This document shows, in pieces, positions 18,832 through 27,449 of a stretch of DNA of 64,000 bases. Under the pieces are notes generated by a model. It was given only the letters and a program-made list of their open reading frames with translations, had not been told where the DNA came from and ran no database searches. The stretch is from Burkholderia sp. WSM2230 (lineage in GTDB: Bacteria > Pseudomonadota > Gammaproteobacteria > Burkholderiales > Burkholderiaceae): the NCBI RefSeq assembly GCF_000472445.1, contig NZ_AXAJ01000004.1:124001-188000 (forward strand), given 5' to 3'. The translations under genes were made by a program, and so were the position numbers. The stretch's first letter is position 1; each line of letters starts with the position of its first letter.

Positions 18832-20139
18832 CTATGAAACCGGCTCGCACGCGCGCTCGAGCATGGCGTGCAGCAGGACGTTCGCGCCCGCCTCGATCCA
18901 TTCGAAGGTGGCGTCCTCGATTTCGTTGTGGCTGATGCCGTCCACGCAAGGCACGAACACCATCGAAGTGGGCGCGACCTGCGCGAGATAACATGCGTCG
19001 TGCCCCGCGCCGGACACCATGTTGCGATGCGAGTAACCGAAGCGCTCGGCCGCCGCGCGCACGGACTTCACGCAGGCTTCGTCGAACGCAACCGGCGCGT
19101 AGTAAAAGATCTGTTCGAGTTCGGTTTGGAGGCCAATGCCGCCCGCAATGCGCGCGACGCCCTCGCGCAACGCTTCATCCATTTTCGCGAGCACGGCATC
19201 GTCGGGATGACGGAAGTCGACGGTAAAGAACACGCGGCCCGGAATCACGTTGCGCGAATTCGGATGCACCTGCATCATGCCGACCGTCGCGCACGCGAGC
19301 GGCGCGTGGTCGAGTCCGATGCGATTGACGAGGTCGACGACGCGCGCGGCGCCGAGCAACGCATCGCGCCGTCGTGGCATTGGCGTAGGACCTGCGTGCG
19401 CTTCCTGCCCCGTCAACGTGATTTCGTACCAGCGCTGGCCTTGCGCATCCGTGACCACGCCAATGGTTTTCTGCTCGGCTTCGAGAATCGGCCCCTGCTC
19501 GATATGCAGCTCGAACGCCGCATGCAACCGGCGACCGCCGCATGGCACGTCGCCCGCATAGCCAATGCGCTGCAACTCCTCGCCGATCGTCTTGCCGTCC
19601 ACATCCTTGCGCGACAAACCATACTCGAGAGGAAACACGCCCGCGAACACGCCGGACGCGACCATGGCCGGAGCGAAACGCGAGCCTTCCTCGTTGGTCC
19701 AGATCACGACTTCAACGGGATGCTCGGTTTCTATGCCGTGATCGTTCAGGCTGCGAATCACTTCGAGACCGCCCAGCACGCCGTAGATGCCGTCGAAGCG
19801 GCCGCCCGTCGGCTGGGAGTCGGCATGCGAGCCGGTCATCACAGGCAACGCATCCGGATTGCGCCCGGCGCGCCGCATGAAGACATTGCCCATCTGGTCG
19901 ATGCTGACCGTACAGCCCGCTTCTTTCGCCCAGCTAACTATCAGGTCGCGCCCTTCCTTGTCGAGGTCGGTCAGCGCGAGCCGGCATACGCCGCCTTTGG
20001 GCGTTGCGCCGATCTTCGCCATCGTCATCAGGCTGTCCCATAGCCGCTTGCCGTCGACCCGAATCGACTTTGCGTGCTCCGCACTTGCGATGAGAGCTTC
20101 GTTCGACGCGCTCTTCAGCGCTTCAGTAACCGCGTTCAT
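18832..20139 (-). CDS. Zn-dependent N-carbamoyl-beta-alanine amidohydrolase
   Basis: A 435-residue M20-family hydrolase, the probable beta-ureidopropionase that splits N-carbamoyl-beta-alanine to beta-alanine, CO2 and ammonia. Metal ligands are visible in GSHADSQP and WTNEEGSRF, and the lid-domain GQEAHAGPTPM matches the family of L-carbamoylases and allantoate amidohydrolases. ATG 20139 follows AAGGAG by eight bases and gives the usual length; the open frame extends 32 codons further without family similarity. First gene of the operon. L-N-carbamoylase or allantoate activity remains possible. Confidence 0.9.
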   Translation of the reverse strand: MNAVTEALKSASNEALIASAEHAKSIRVDGKRLWDSLMTMAKIGATPKGGVCRLALTDLDKEGRDLIVSWAKEAGCTVSIDQMGNVFMRRAGRNPDALPVMTGSHADSQPTGGRFDGIYGVLGGLEVIRSLNDHGIETEHPVEVVIWTNEEGSRFAPAMVASGVFAGVFPLEYGLSRKDVDGKTIGEELQRIGYAGDVPCGGRRLHAAFELHIEQGPILEAEQKTIGVVTDAQGQRWYEITLTGQEAHAGPTPMPRRRDALLGAARVVDLVNRIGLDHAPLACATVGMMQVHPNSRNVIPGRVFFTVDFRHPDDAVLAKMDEALREGVARIAGGIGLQTELEQIFYYAPVAFDEACVKSVRAAAERFGYSHRNMVSGAGHDACYLAQVAPTSMVFVPCVDGISHNEIEDATFEWIEAGANVLLHAMLERACEPVS

Positions 20140-20289
20140 TCGTCTCGCTCCTTTCGGTGAACCGACATGAAACTGGTGCATGGGCGGCGGCTTTGTGCGG
20201 CGTGCCCGCACGGTGGCGGTGCAAGCTCGATGCACGCGGCTGCCTCCTGATACAAGGGCAAACCCTGATGCATGTCCCGCTCTGTCAAT

Positions 20290-20307
20290 CCTGTCCAGTT
20301 GGACAGG
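20290..20307. promoter_or_regulatory. RutR-box-like operator
   Basis: CCTGTCCA and TGGACAGG are perfect 8-bp arms around GT. The E. coli RutR consensus is TTGACCA-NN-TGGTCAA, so the layout (TG-x-CCA, two bases, TGG-x-CA) is the same with one base changed in each arm. It sits immediately downstream of the predicted minus-strand -10 box, a repressing position, and about 150 bases before the regulator gene. Confidence 0.7.
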
Positions 20308-20335
20308 TTGTAGACGATTAACACCGCCAAATCAA
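20307..20335 (-). promoter_or_regulatory. Promoter of the pyrimidine degradation operon
   Basis: Read on the minus strand: TTGATT at 20335-20330, 17 bases, TACAAC at 20312-20307. The operator begins within the last base of the -10 box. It lies about 170 bases before the amidohydrolase start. The rest of the 303-base divergent region has no gene. Confidence 0.6.
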
Positions 20336-20442
20336 TGCTTTTCGTACCGGCGGAAAGAGAGCGAGAAGCGTGCCATTGCATTGCAGCACGGCCGCGCATG
20401 ACGTGAGAAATACGCGTGTGCGCGCGGCGTCGAGCGACTAGA

Positions 20443-21198
20443 ATGAAGCGCGACGCGGCACCGATGCCGCCGAAGGCGAACATGAGAGACGACGACGTGA
20501 TTGCGAGCATCACCGAAAACGAAGAAACGCGCACGCCTTTGCGGCGGCGCAAGGCGCACATTCGCGAGTCGAACGAAGCACATCTTCTGGCGTGTGCGGA
20601 GGCGGTTTTTGCCGAACGTGGACTGGACGGCGCGAGCACTGCGATGATCGCCGAGCGCGCAGGCTTACCGAAGGCAAACGTGCATTACTACTTCCCGACG
20701 AAGCTTGCGCTGTACCGTCGCGTGCTGGAAGACCTGTTCGAAGACTGGCATCGCGCGGCCGATACTTTCGAATGCAGCGACGACCCGGTCGAGGCAATCG
20801 GCGGCTATGTGCGGGCAAAAATGGAACTGTCGCGGCGGCGTCCGCTCGGCTCAAAAGTTTGGGCGAGCGAGATCATCCACGGCGCGGAGCATATGGAAGA
20901 CATACTCACCGAGCGGGTCAAGCCGTGGCTCGACAGCCGCGTGAAAGTGATCGACAACTGGATTGCACGAGGTCTGCTCGCTCCTGTGAACCCGCGCACG
21001 TTGATGTACATGATCTGGGCAACGACCCAGCACTACGCGGACTTCGACGCGCAGATTCGCGCGCTGAAAGGCAAGCGCGCGCTGACGCAGAAGTCGTTCG
21101 AAGCGACGACCGAAGAAGTCGTGCAACTCGTGATTCGCGCGTGCGGCGCAGTGTCGCCCGCGGCGCAGCATGAGGAAGGCGCGGATCCCTCGCGGTAG
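20443..21198 (+). CDS. TetR family regulator, RutR-like
   Basis: A 251-residue DNA-binding protein. The helix-turn-helix domain (about 30-85) has ACAEAVFAERGLDGAST and GLPKANVHYYFPTKLALYRRVLEDLF, as in RutR, which senses uracil or thymine. The C-terminal ligand domain contains the RutR-like stretch WASEIIHGAEH and MIWATTQHYADF. ATG 20443 is used; ATG 20482 with AAGG six bases upstream is an equally good start and would remove a poorly conserved 13 residues. It is divergent from the pyrimidine operon, with a RutR-box-like operator between them, so it probably represses that operon until pyrimidine is present. Confidence 0.88.
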   Translation: MKRDAAPMPPKANMRDDDVIASITENEETRTPLRRRKAHIRESNEAHLLACAEAVFAERGLDGASTAMIAERAGLPKANVHYYFPTKLALYRRVLEDLFEDWHRAADTFECSDDPVEAIGGYVRAKMELSRRRPLGSKVWASEIIHGAEHMEDILTERVKPWLDSRVKVIDNWIARGLLAPVNPRTLMYMIWATTQHYADFDAQIRALKGKRALTQKSFEATTEEVVQLVIRACGAVSPAAQHEEGADPSR

Positions 21199-21223
21199 GG
21201 GTTTTTGTGCTACTGCGCGTCCT

Positions 21224-22465
21224 TCAATACGTTTCCAGATGCAGGCGCCCTTCCTTCTTCAACCTTCCCCACAGCGTGTCCCAATCCATCTGATGCTGCT
21301 CGCCGATCTCCTTGAGCGCTTGCAGCACGCCGTCTTCCATGCCCTTCAACCCGCAAACGTAGATATGCGTGTTGTCGTCCTTCAGCATGTGTGCAACGTC
21401 GACCGCGCGCTCGCGCATGGCATCCTGCACATAGCGCTTTGGCTGGCCCGGCGTGCGCGAGAATGCCAGATTGGTGTCGATAAAATCTTTCGGCAGATTA
21501 GTGAGCGGCCCGAAATATGGCAATTCTTCCTTGGTCCGCGCGCCGAAGAACAGCATCAGCTTGCCGGTCGCACCCTTCAGCCGGCGCCGCCGCCGATACT
21601 CGGTCATCGCACGCATCGGCGCTGAGCCGGTGCCTGTGCAGATCATCAGCAGATGCGAGTCCGGATGGTTCGGCATCAGGAAGGTGCCGCCAAACGGGCC
21701 GATTACCGTCACGACGTCGCCCTTTTTCAGGTCGCACAGATAGTTCGAGCAGACTCCGTCAAGCGCGTCGCCATGCCGTTGCGAAACGCGCTTCACAGTC
21801 AGCGAAACGTTGTTGTAGCCGGGCCGCTCGCCGTCGCGCGGACTCGCAATCGAATACTGGCGCGCGTGATGCGCACGGCCGTCGGCGGTCGCGCCTGGCG
21901 GCAGCACGCCAATCGACTGCCCCTCCAGCACCGGAAAAGGCATCGATCCAAAATCCAGCACGATGTGATGGATATCGCTTTGTGTCGATGCATCGGTAAG
22001 CCGGTAGTTGCCGACCACGGTCGCCGTGGTCGGCGCCTTGTGCGTATAGAGATTGACATACGGTTTCGCCGCGGACCACGGCGGCACGACGGAACCGCGC
22101 ACCGTATCCACTTCGATGCCGCTTGCGTCCGCTGCCTCGTCGCGCGCCGACCCAGAAGCGGGCGTTTCGTCGGCGGCGGGCACGGCCATCGTGTTCTGCT
22201 CGGGCAGCACGTCCCACGTGAATTGCTCTTCGATCGGATACGCGTCGGCCTTCAGCACGGTACGCCAGTTGTCGATCGCGCCTGTCGGGCACGGCGGCAC
22301 GCACGCCATGCAGCCGTTGCACACATCCGCCTTCACAACGTAATTATTTTCGTCGTGCGTGATCGCGTCGATCGGACAGGTCTCTTCGCATGTATTGCAG
22401 CGAATGCAGATTTCCGGATCGATCAGATGTTGCCTGAGTACCTCGATCGACACTGGGCCGTTCAT
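21224..22465 (-). CDS. boxA: Benzoyl-CoA 2,3-epoxidase reductase subunit BoxA
   Basis: A 413-residue flavo-iron-sulfur protein that carries electrons from NADPH to the oxygenase BoxB. The N-terminal ferredoxin domain has two 4Fe-4S motifs (Cys20/23/26/30 and Cys49/52/55/59). A linker leads to a ferredoxin-NADP reductase unit with the FAD motif RQYSIAS and the NADPH-binding [14 protein letters not shown] and [11 protein letters not shown] start at the second of two adjacent ATGs (22465) because GGAGG lies five bases upstream of it and only two upstream of the first. Last gene of boxCBA; it converges on the TetR gene. Confidence 0.93.
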   Translation of the reverse strand: MNGPVSIEVLRQHLIDPEICIRCNTCEETCPIDAITHDENNYVVKADVCNGCMACVPPCPTGAIDNWRTVLKADAYPIEEQFTWDVLPEQNTMAVPAADETPASGSARDEAADASGIEVDTVRGSVVPPWSAAKPYVNLYTHKAPTTATVVGNYRLTDASTQSDIHHIVLDFGSMPFPVLEGQSIGVLPPGATADGRAHHARQYSIASPRDGERPGYNNVSLTVKRVSQRHGDALDGVCSNYLCDLKKGDVVTVIGPFGGTFLMPNHPDSHLLMICTGTGSAPMRAMTEYRRRRRLKGATGKLMLFFGARTKEELPYFGPLTNLPKDFIDTNLAFSRTPGQPKRYVQDAMRERAVDVAHMLKDDNTHIYVCGLKGMEDGVLQALKEIGEQHQMDWDTLWGRLKKEGRLHLETY

Positions 22466-22526
22466 CATTGCCTCCACCCTGTAGTGCTAGAGAAGCGTGC
22501 TGCGCGCTGCGCTTCTTCGTGTGCGT

Positions 22527-23954
22527 TCAGTTAAAGCGCACGTATTCGAAATCGACCGGCTGACGGTTCACGCCCATCGCGGGCGGCGCAATCCAGTTCG
22601 CGAACTTGCCCGGCTCCACTACGCGTCCCATCAGCGAAGCAACGAATGCGCGATCTTCCGGCGTGGCAAGCCACCTCGCTTCGTTGGCGGCCCACTCCGC
22701 TTCGCTGATCACGCGGCCGTCGGGCGACACGCGGGTGCCCGCGAAGGTACCGATCTGCCGGTTGAACGCCTTATGCGGCACGGACATGCGAAAGTCGATG
22801 CCGGCTTTTTCGAGCACCTTGTTCCAGCGCCCAACGCCCGCCACCGAATCCTTGATGTAATCGTCGCGCAGCACCTCGTTCATTGCATTGAGCATGGGCA
22901 CTTCGCGTTCCACCAGCTTGCCGTCCTGCACGTCGAGCAGTTTGTAGCTCTGCCCGTCCAGTTGATGATCGTCGTCGCGCTTGCTTTCCTCATAGCGGCC
23001 TTTGAGGCCCGAACTATAGAAGGTTGCAGCGTTCGACGAATGATCCGCGCCGAACAGGTCGATCGTCACCGAGTAGTGGAAGTTCAGATAGCGCTGAATG
23101 GTCGGCAAGTCGATCACGCCGGCGGCGCGAATCTTTGCGACGTCGTCGGTGCCGAGCTCGTTCATCACCTGCGCGGTGCGCTGAATCACGCGCGAGACAC
23201 CCGATTCGCCGACGAACATATGGTGCGCTTCTTCGGTCAGCATGAACTTCGTGGTGCGCGCGAGCGGATCGAATCCCGATTCCGCGAGCGCGGAGAGCTG
23301 GAACTTGCCGTCACGGTCCGTGAAGTAGGTGAACATGTAGAACGCGAGCCAGTCCGGGGTTTTCTCGTTGAACGCGCCCAGAATGCGGGGATTGTCGTCG
23401 TCGCCCGAACGGCGGCCGAGCAATGCTTCGGCTTCCTCACGACCATCGCGTCCAAAATAGCGATGCAGCAGATACACCATTGCCCACAGGTGCCGGCCTT
23501 CTTCCACGTTGACCTGAAACAGGTTGCGCAAGTCGTACATGGAAGGCGCGGTCAGGCCGAGGTGCCTTTGCTGCTCGACTGAAGCCGGCTCCGTATCGCC
23601 TTGCGTCACGATGATGCGGCGCAGATTCGCGCGATGCTCACCGGGCACGTCCTGCCACGCCGCCTCGCCCTTGTGCTCGCCGAAATGAATCTTGCGGTCC
23701 TGCTCCCCCGGCGTGAGAAAGATGCCCCAACGATAATCCGGCATCTTCACGTGATCGAAATGCGCCCAGCCGCCCGCATCCACGCTTACTGCCGTGCGCA
23801 GATACACGTCGTAGCCATGCGAGCCTTCCGGTCCCATGTCGCCCCACCAGGAGAGGAAGTTGGGTTGCCATCGTTCGAGCGCGCGTTGCAGCGCGCGGTC
23901 GTCGGCGAGGTTGACGTTGTTCGGAATCTTTTCACTGTAGTTGATGGTGGACAT
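22527..23954 (-). CDS. boxB: Benzoyl-CoA 2,3-epoxidase oxygenase subunit BoxB
   Basis: A 475-residue diiron oxygenase that converts benzoyl-CoA with O2 to the 2,3-epoxide. Carboxylate and His ligands of the diiron centre are visible in VNVEEGRHLWAM and LTEEAHHMFVGE, two four-helix-bundle EExxH-type motifs. ATG 23954, with AAGGA upstream, starts MSTINYSEKIPNN, the usual N-terminus; the frame is open 58 codons further without likeness to the family. Length agrees with known BoxB (about 475). Encoded between boxC and boxA. Confidence 0.95.
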   Translation of the reverse strand: MSTINYSEKIPNNVNLADDRALQRALERWQPNFLSWWGDMGPEGSHGYDVYLRTAVSVDAGGWAHFDHVKMPDYRWGIFLTPGEQDRKIHFGEHKGEAAWQDVPGEHRANLRRIIVTQGDTEPASVEQQRHLGLTAPSMYDLRNLFQVNVEEGRHLWAMVYLLHRYFGRDGREEAEALLGRRSGDDDNPRILGAFNEKTPDWLAFYMFTYFTDRDGKFQLSALAESGFDPLARTTKFMLTEEAHHMFVGESGVSRVIQRTAQVMNELGTDDVAKIRAAGVIDLPTIQRYLNFHYSVTIDLFGADHSSNAATFYSSGLKGRYEESKRDDDHQLDGQSYKLLDVQDGKLVEREVPMLNAMNEVLRDDYIKDSVAGVGRWNKVLEKAGIDFRMSVPHKAFNRQIGTFAGTRVSPDGRVISEAEWAANEARWLATPEDRAFVASLMGRVVEPGKFANWIAPPAMGVNRQPVDFEYVRFN

Positions 23955-24022
23955 GGTCGGTTCCTTGCAATGCTGAAGGTGAGAGGCGCGTCGGGAAAGC
24001 GCAGGTCGCCTGGGACCGCGCG

Positions 24023-25693
24023 TCAAACGCGCGAGACGTCGAATTGCGCCTTGCTGCCCTTGCCGTACACCTTGAGCGCGCCCTTCTCGCCCACAGCGTT
24101 CGGCCGGTTGAAGATCCAGTTCTGCCATGCGGTGAGACGGCCGAAGATGCGCGTCTCCATCGTTTCAGGCCCGTTGAAGCGCAGATTTGCTTCGAGACCG
24201 GTCAGCGCGTCCGGCGACATGGCCGCGCGTTCCTCCAGTGCAATGCGAATCTCGTCGGCCCAGTCGATATCGTCCGGCGCCGCGGTCACGAGACCAAAAC
24301 GCTCCGCTTCGACCGGCTTGATCTGCTGGCCGATCAGCGAACGCACTGCGTCGAGCGGTTCGGCTTCCTCATAGAAGCGGCGCGCGAGCCGCGACTGATG
24401 CGTGACCATCGGATAGAGTCCGAAGTTGACTTCCGAAAGCGTGATCGCCGGCTCCTCCTCTTCATTGCTCGGCAGCGCAGCCATATACGAGCGGTCAGCG
24501 GCGAATGCGAGTTCCGCGAACGTACCGGCAAAACACGAGCCGGGCTCGATCAACGCGAAAAGGGACCGCGACGATACGTCGATGCGCGCGAGCGTGCGGC
24601 GCAACAGGCCAATCGTTTCGCGCACGAACCAGTGATCCTTGTGCTGCATCAGCACTGCATCCACGGCGAGCACATTGCGCGCGTCGCCTTCGGTGCGAAA
24701 TACCCACGTGCCTACTTCGAGTTCGTTGGTGCGCATCGAGAGGATCGCGTCGTCGAGTTCGCGCGCGAATTGCAGCGGCCACCAGTTGGCGCCGGCGGCG
24801 ACGATGGCGTCGACAGTTGTCGGCTGTGCTGCTTGTGGCGCTTTCGCAGTAAAGGTGGCGATGCGTTTCGCGCGGTCGATCGTCACGTCGAGCGTCTGAT
24901 ACGTCAGGCCGTCGTCGCGGTCCGTGCGTTCTATGCGCGTCAGCTTCACACCTTGCGCGTCGGAAGGACGATCGCTCTGCGCGGCGAGTTCGAGCGCGCG
25001 GGCCTGAATGGCCGCGTCGAACTGGTTCGGCTTCACCACTTCATCGACGAGACGCCATGCCTTCGCGCGCTCGCCGCGAATGCCTTCCACCACGGTGCAA
25101 AAGATGTCGGCGCGATCATGGCGCACCTTGCGCTTGTCGGTCACGCGCGTGAGTCCGCCAGTGCCGGGCAGCACGCCGAGCAACGGCACCTCCGGCAACG
25201 ATACGGACGACGAACGGTCGTCGACCAGATAGATCTCGTCGCAGGCGAGCGCGAGTTCGTAACCGCCGCCCGCGCACGCACCGTTCACCGCCGCCAGAAA
25301 CTTGAGTCCCGAATGACGCGACGAGTCTTCGAGACCGTTGCGCGTTTCGTTAGTGAACTTGCAGAAGTTGACCTTCCACGCATGCGACGAAAGACCCAGC
25401 ATGAAGATGTTTGCGCCCGAGCAGAACACGCGGTCTTTCAGGCTCGTCACCACGACGGTTTTCACTTCCGGATGCTCGAAGCGGATGCGCTGGATCGCGT
25501 CGTGCAATTCGATATCGACGCCGAGGTCGTATGAATTGAGCTTCAGCTTGTAGCCGTCGCGAATGCCGCCGTCTTCCGCGATGTCGATGCCGAGCGTCGC
25601 GACCGGACCGTTGAAACTCAGCTTCCAATGCTTGTACTGCGAGGGATCGGTTCGGTAGTCGACCGGTGCGATGGCGGTTTCTGCTGTGGACAT
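24023..25693 (-). CDS. boxC: Benzoyl-CoA dihydrodiol lyase BoxC
   Basis: A 556-residue enzyme of the crotonase superfamily that opens the ring of the benzoyl-CoA epoxide to 3,4-dehydroadipyl-CoA semialdehyde with loss of formate. Crotonase-type features include VFCSGANIFMLG (the oxyanion hole) and AVNGACAGGGYELALACDEI with LPEVPLLGVLPGTGG. A second, degenerate crotonase-like half follows (about 290-540). ATG 25693 has AGGAG upstream. It is the first gene of boxCBA, behind the promoter at 25732-25760. Confidence 0.95.
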   Translation of the reverse strand: MSTAETAIAPVDYRTDPSQYKHWKLSFNGPVATLGIDIAEDGGIRDGYKLKLNSYDLGVDIELHDAIQRIRFEHPEVKTVVVTSLKDRVFCSGANIFMLGLSSHAWKVNFCKFTNETRNGLEDSSRHSGLKFLAAVNGACAGGGYELALACDEIYLVDDRSSSVSLPEVPLLGVLPGTGGLTRVTDKRKVRHDRADIFCTVVEGIRGERAKAWRLVDEVVKPNQFDAAIQARALELAAQSDRPSDAQGVKLTRIERTDRDDGLTYQTLDVTIDRAKRIATFTAKAPQAAQPTTVDAIVAAGANWWPLQFARELDDAILSMRTNELEVGTWVFRTEGDARNVLAVDAVLMQHKDHWFVRETIGLLRRTLARIDVSSRSLFALIEPGSCFAGTFAELAFAADRSYMAALPSNEEEEPAITLSEVNFGLYPMVTHQSRLARRFYEEAEPLDAVRSLIGQQIKPVEAERFGLVTAAPDDIDWADEIRIALEERAAMSPDALTGLEANLRFNGPETMETRIFGRLTAWQNWIFNRPNAVGEKGALKVYGKGSKAQFDVSRV

Positions 25694-25731
25694 GGGCGTC
25701 TCCTGACTGGACGATGCGAGTTGTTGATCGA

Positions 25732-25760
25732 ACAATAGTGCATCGTCACACCCATGTAAA
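25732..25760 (-). promoter_or_regulatory. Promoter of boxCBA
   Basis: On the minus strand TTTACA (25760-25755), 17 bases, TATTGT (25737-25732). The palindrome GCATT-TT-AATGC at 25761-25772 abuts the -35 box, and TGCA words lie at 25739-25742 and 25770-25773. BzdR-type regulators are known to bind TGCA-containing operators, so these are candidate BoxR sites. Confidence 0.6.
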
Positions 25761-25807
25761 GCATTTTAATGCATGTTGGCGCGTAAACCCTGATGCCCGA
25801 GTGCAGT

Positions 25808-26791
25808 TCAGCGGGCCGGCGCTTCGTCGGGAGACTCGGCCGCAAGCCTTGCGGCAAGGCGGTCGCGCAGTTGCAGATAGGCGTCGGCCAGGGTTTTCTC
25901 GCTGGTGTCGAACGTCATGTCGGCGCGGCTATACAGCTCGCTGCGCCCGGCCAGAATGCGCTTCAGGTCGTCCATTGCCTCCTTGTTGCCGGACATGGGC
26001 CGCAGATCGCCCTGCGCGACGACCCGCCGCATATGCTCCTCCGGCGCCGCCTGCAGCCACACGGTAAAGCAGTGCGACAACAGCGCGTTGAACGTGCCGG
26101 ATTCCGACACGAGCCCGCCGGGCGACGCGATCACCGCGTGATCGTGCTCGTTGATGACCGCCTCCAGCGCGCGGTGTTCGTAGCGCCGGTAAGCGCTCGC
26201 TCCGTACAGCGAATGAATCTCCGAGGGCGGGCATCCGGCGAGTTGCTCGATGACCCGCGTCAGTTCCACGAACGGCACCTTGCGCTCCTGCGCGAGCATC
26301 CGGCCAAGCGTTGACTTGCCGGCGCCCCGCAGCCCGATCAGCGCGATCCGGTCCTTGCGGTGCGGGTCGCGCGGCGCCTGTGCGAACATCTCGGCAAGCG
26401 TCATGCGTGCCCGCTGCAACGCGGCCTGATCGCGCCCATGCAGCAGTTCGCGAATGAGCAGCCATTCCGCCGACGCAGTGGTTTCGTCGCCGATCACTTC
26501 AGCGAGCGGGCAGTTCAAGGTCGCCGCGATCTGCCGCAGCACGAGCACCGACGCATTGCCGACCCCCGACTCCAGATTCGCAAGATGCCGCTCGGATAAG
26601 CCCGTCTCAGCGGCCAGCGTCTTGCGCGTCATGCCGCGCCGCGCGCGCAACAGACGCACGCGTTCGCCCATCGCGGTGAGAAACGGATCACGCTCTTCGC
26701 GTTCGCCGGCACGCTCCGGGCGGCCGGCTTCTCCGTCGGCGACCGGCGGCGACGGCGCGTCCGGCGGCGAGCCGGTGTAATTCTGGTTCAT
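25808..26791 (-). CDS. boxR: BoxR/BzdR-type regulator with shikimate kinase-like domain
   Basis: A 327-residue transcription factor that in relatives represses the box genes until benzoyl-CoA binds. An acidic, Pro-rich N-terminus (1-35) precedes an XRE-type helix-turn-helix domain (about 40-100, MTRKTLAAETGLSERHLANLE). The C-terminal half (about 145-315) is like shikimate kinase, with the P-loop GLRGAGKS at 153-160. ATG 26791 has GGGAG nine bases upstream. Its gene is adjacent to boxC on the same strand and divergent from the DUF4863-boxD-bclA genes, with which it shares overlapping promoters. Confidence 0.93.
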   Translation of the reverse strand: MNQNYTGSPPDAPSPPVADGEAGRPERAGEREERDPFLTAMGERVRLLRARRGMTRKTLAAETGLSERHLANLESGVGNASVLVLRQIAATLNCPLAEVIGDETTASAEWLLIRELLHGRDQAALQRARMTLAEMFAQAPRDPHRKDRIALIGLRGAGKSTLGRMLAQERKVPFVELTRVIEQLAGCPPSEIHSLYGASAYRRYEHRALEAVINEHDHAVIASPGGLVSESGTFNALLSHCFTVWLQAAPEEHMRRVVAQGDLRPMSGNKEAMDDLKRILAGRSELYSRADMTFDTSEKTLADAYLQLRDRLAARLAAESPDEAPAR

Positions 26792-26821
26792 GTTCCATAT
26801 CTCCCAAACCACGATACATGT

Positions 26822-26850
26822 ACTATAGTGCTTGACACGCACCCCGTGAA
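26822..26850 (-). promoter_or_regulatory. Promoter of boxR
   Basis: On the minus strand TTCACG (26850-26845), 17 bases, TATAGT (26827-26822). The -10 region reads GCACTATAGT, nearly the same as GCACTATTGT at the boxC promoter. Confidence 0.55.
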
Positions 26851-26860
26851 CGGTTAATTT
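26832..26860 (+). promoter_or_regulatory. Promoter of the DUF4863-boxD-bclA operon
   Basis: TTGACA, exactly 17 bases, TAATTT: close to the sigma-70 consensus. It overlaps the boxR promoter on the other strand. GTGC (26829-26832) and GCAC (26839-26842) form an inverted repeat across the -35 box, a likely operator. Confidence 0.65.
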
Positions 26861-26973
26861 TCGCCCAACATTGATCCATGTACAAAGACTGCCGCGATTT
26901 TTCGCGCGGCATCACGGAGACCGCGCAGTGCGTCACATGCAATGACGTGCATGCGCATAGTCCGGAGGCTTGC

Positions 26974-27441
26974 ATGTCCCCATCCGAATTCCAGCGGTTG
27001 ATCGCTCAGGTCACCGAGCAACTGGCCGGCCGGCCACTGAACGCCGAACTCGCGAACTGGCTCAACCGCACCTATCCCGCGGACAGCCCGACGTTTCGCG
27101 ATATCGCCAGCGCATGCCGCGCCGGAGTCGCCGAAGGCTGGCTCTGCAACCGCGAGGCCGGCGGCCTGCGCTATGGCCGCATCTTCAAGGCGCTGCCCGA
27201 CACGCACGATTTCTCCGTCGACGTAGTCGACATGAAGGACATGGCCGGTCCGCATCACGTTCATCCGCACGGCGAGATCGACCTGATCATGCCGCTCACC
27301 GAAGGCGCCACGTTCGACGGCCACCCTGCGGGCTGGTGCGTGTATGAGCCGGGCTCGGCGCATCGCCCGACAGTGGCGAACGGCGCGGCGCTCGTGCTTT
27401 ATCTTCTGCCGCAAGGCGTCATTGAATTTACCGCTGCGTGA
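26974..27441 (+). CDS. DUF4863 family protein (4-hydroxylaminobenzoate lyase-like)
   Basis: A 155-residue cytoplasmic protein, cupin-like in its C-terminal half (MAGPHHVHPHGEIDLIMPLTEGATFDGHPAGWCVYEPGSAHRP, broken by me here into HHVHPHGEID and GSAHRP), with His residues that could hold a metal. The family includes PnbB, the 4-hydroxylaminobenzoate lyase of 4-nitrobenzoate degraders. GGAGG lies six bases before ATG 26974. It is the first gene of the rightward box operon and overlaps or nearly touches boxD, so a role in benzoate metabolism is likely, but its reaction there is not known to me. Confidence 0.8.
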   Translation: MSPSEFQRLIAQVTEQLAGRPLNAELANWLNRTYPADSPTFRDIASACRAGVAEGWLCNREAGGLRYGRIFKALPDTHDFSVDVVDMKDMAGPHHVHPHGEIDLIMPLTEGATFDGHPAGWCVYEPGSAHRPTVANGAALVLYLLPQGVIEFTAA

Positions 27442-27449
27442 GTGCCGCC

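Noticed and set aside
20135..20235. N-terminal extension of the amidohydrolase
   Set aside because: The added 32 residues have no family likeness and AAGGAG points to ATG 20139.
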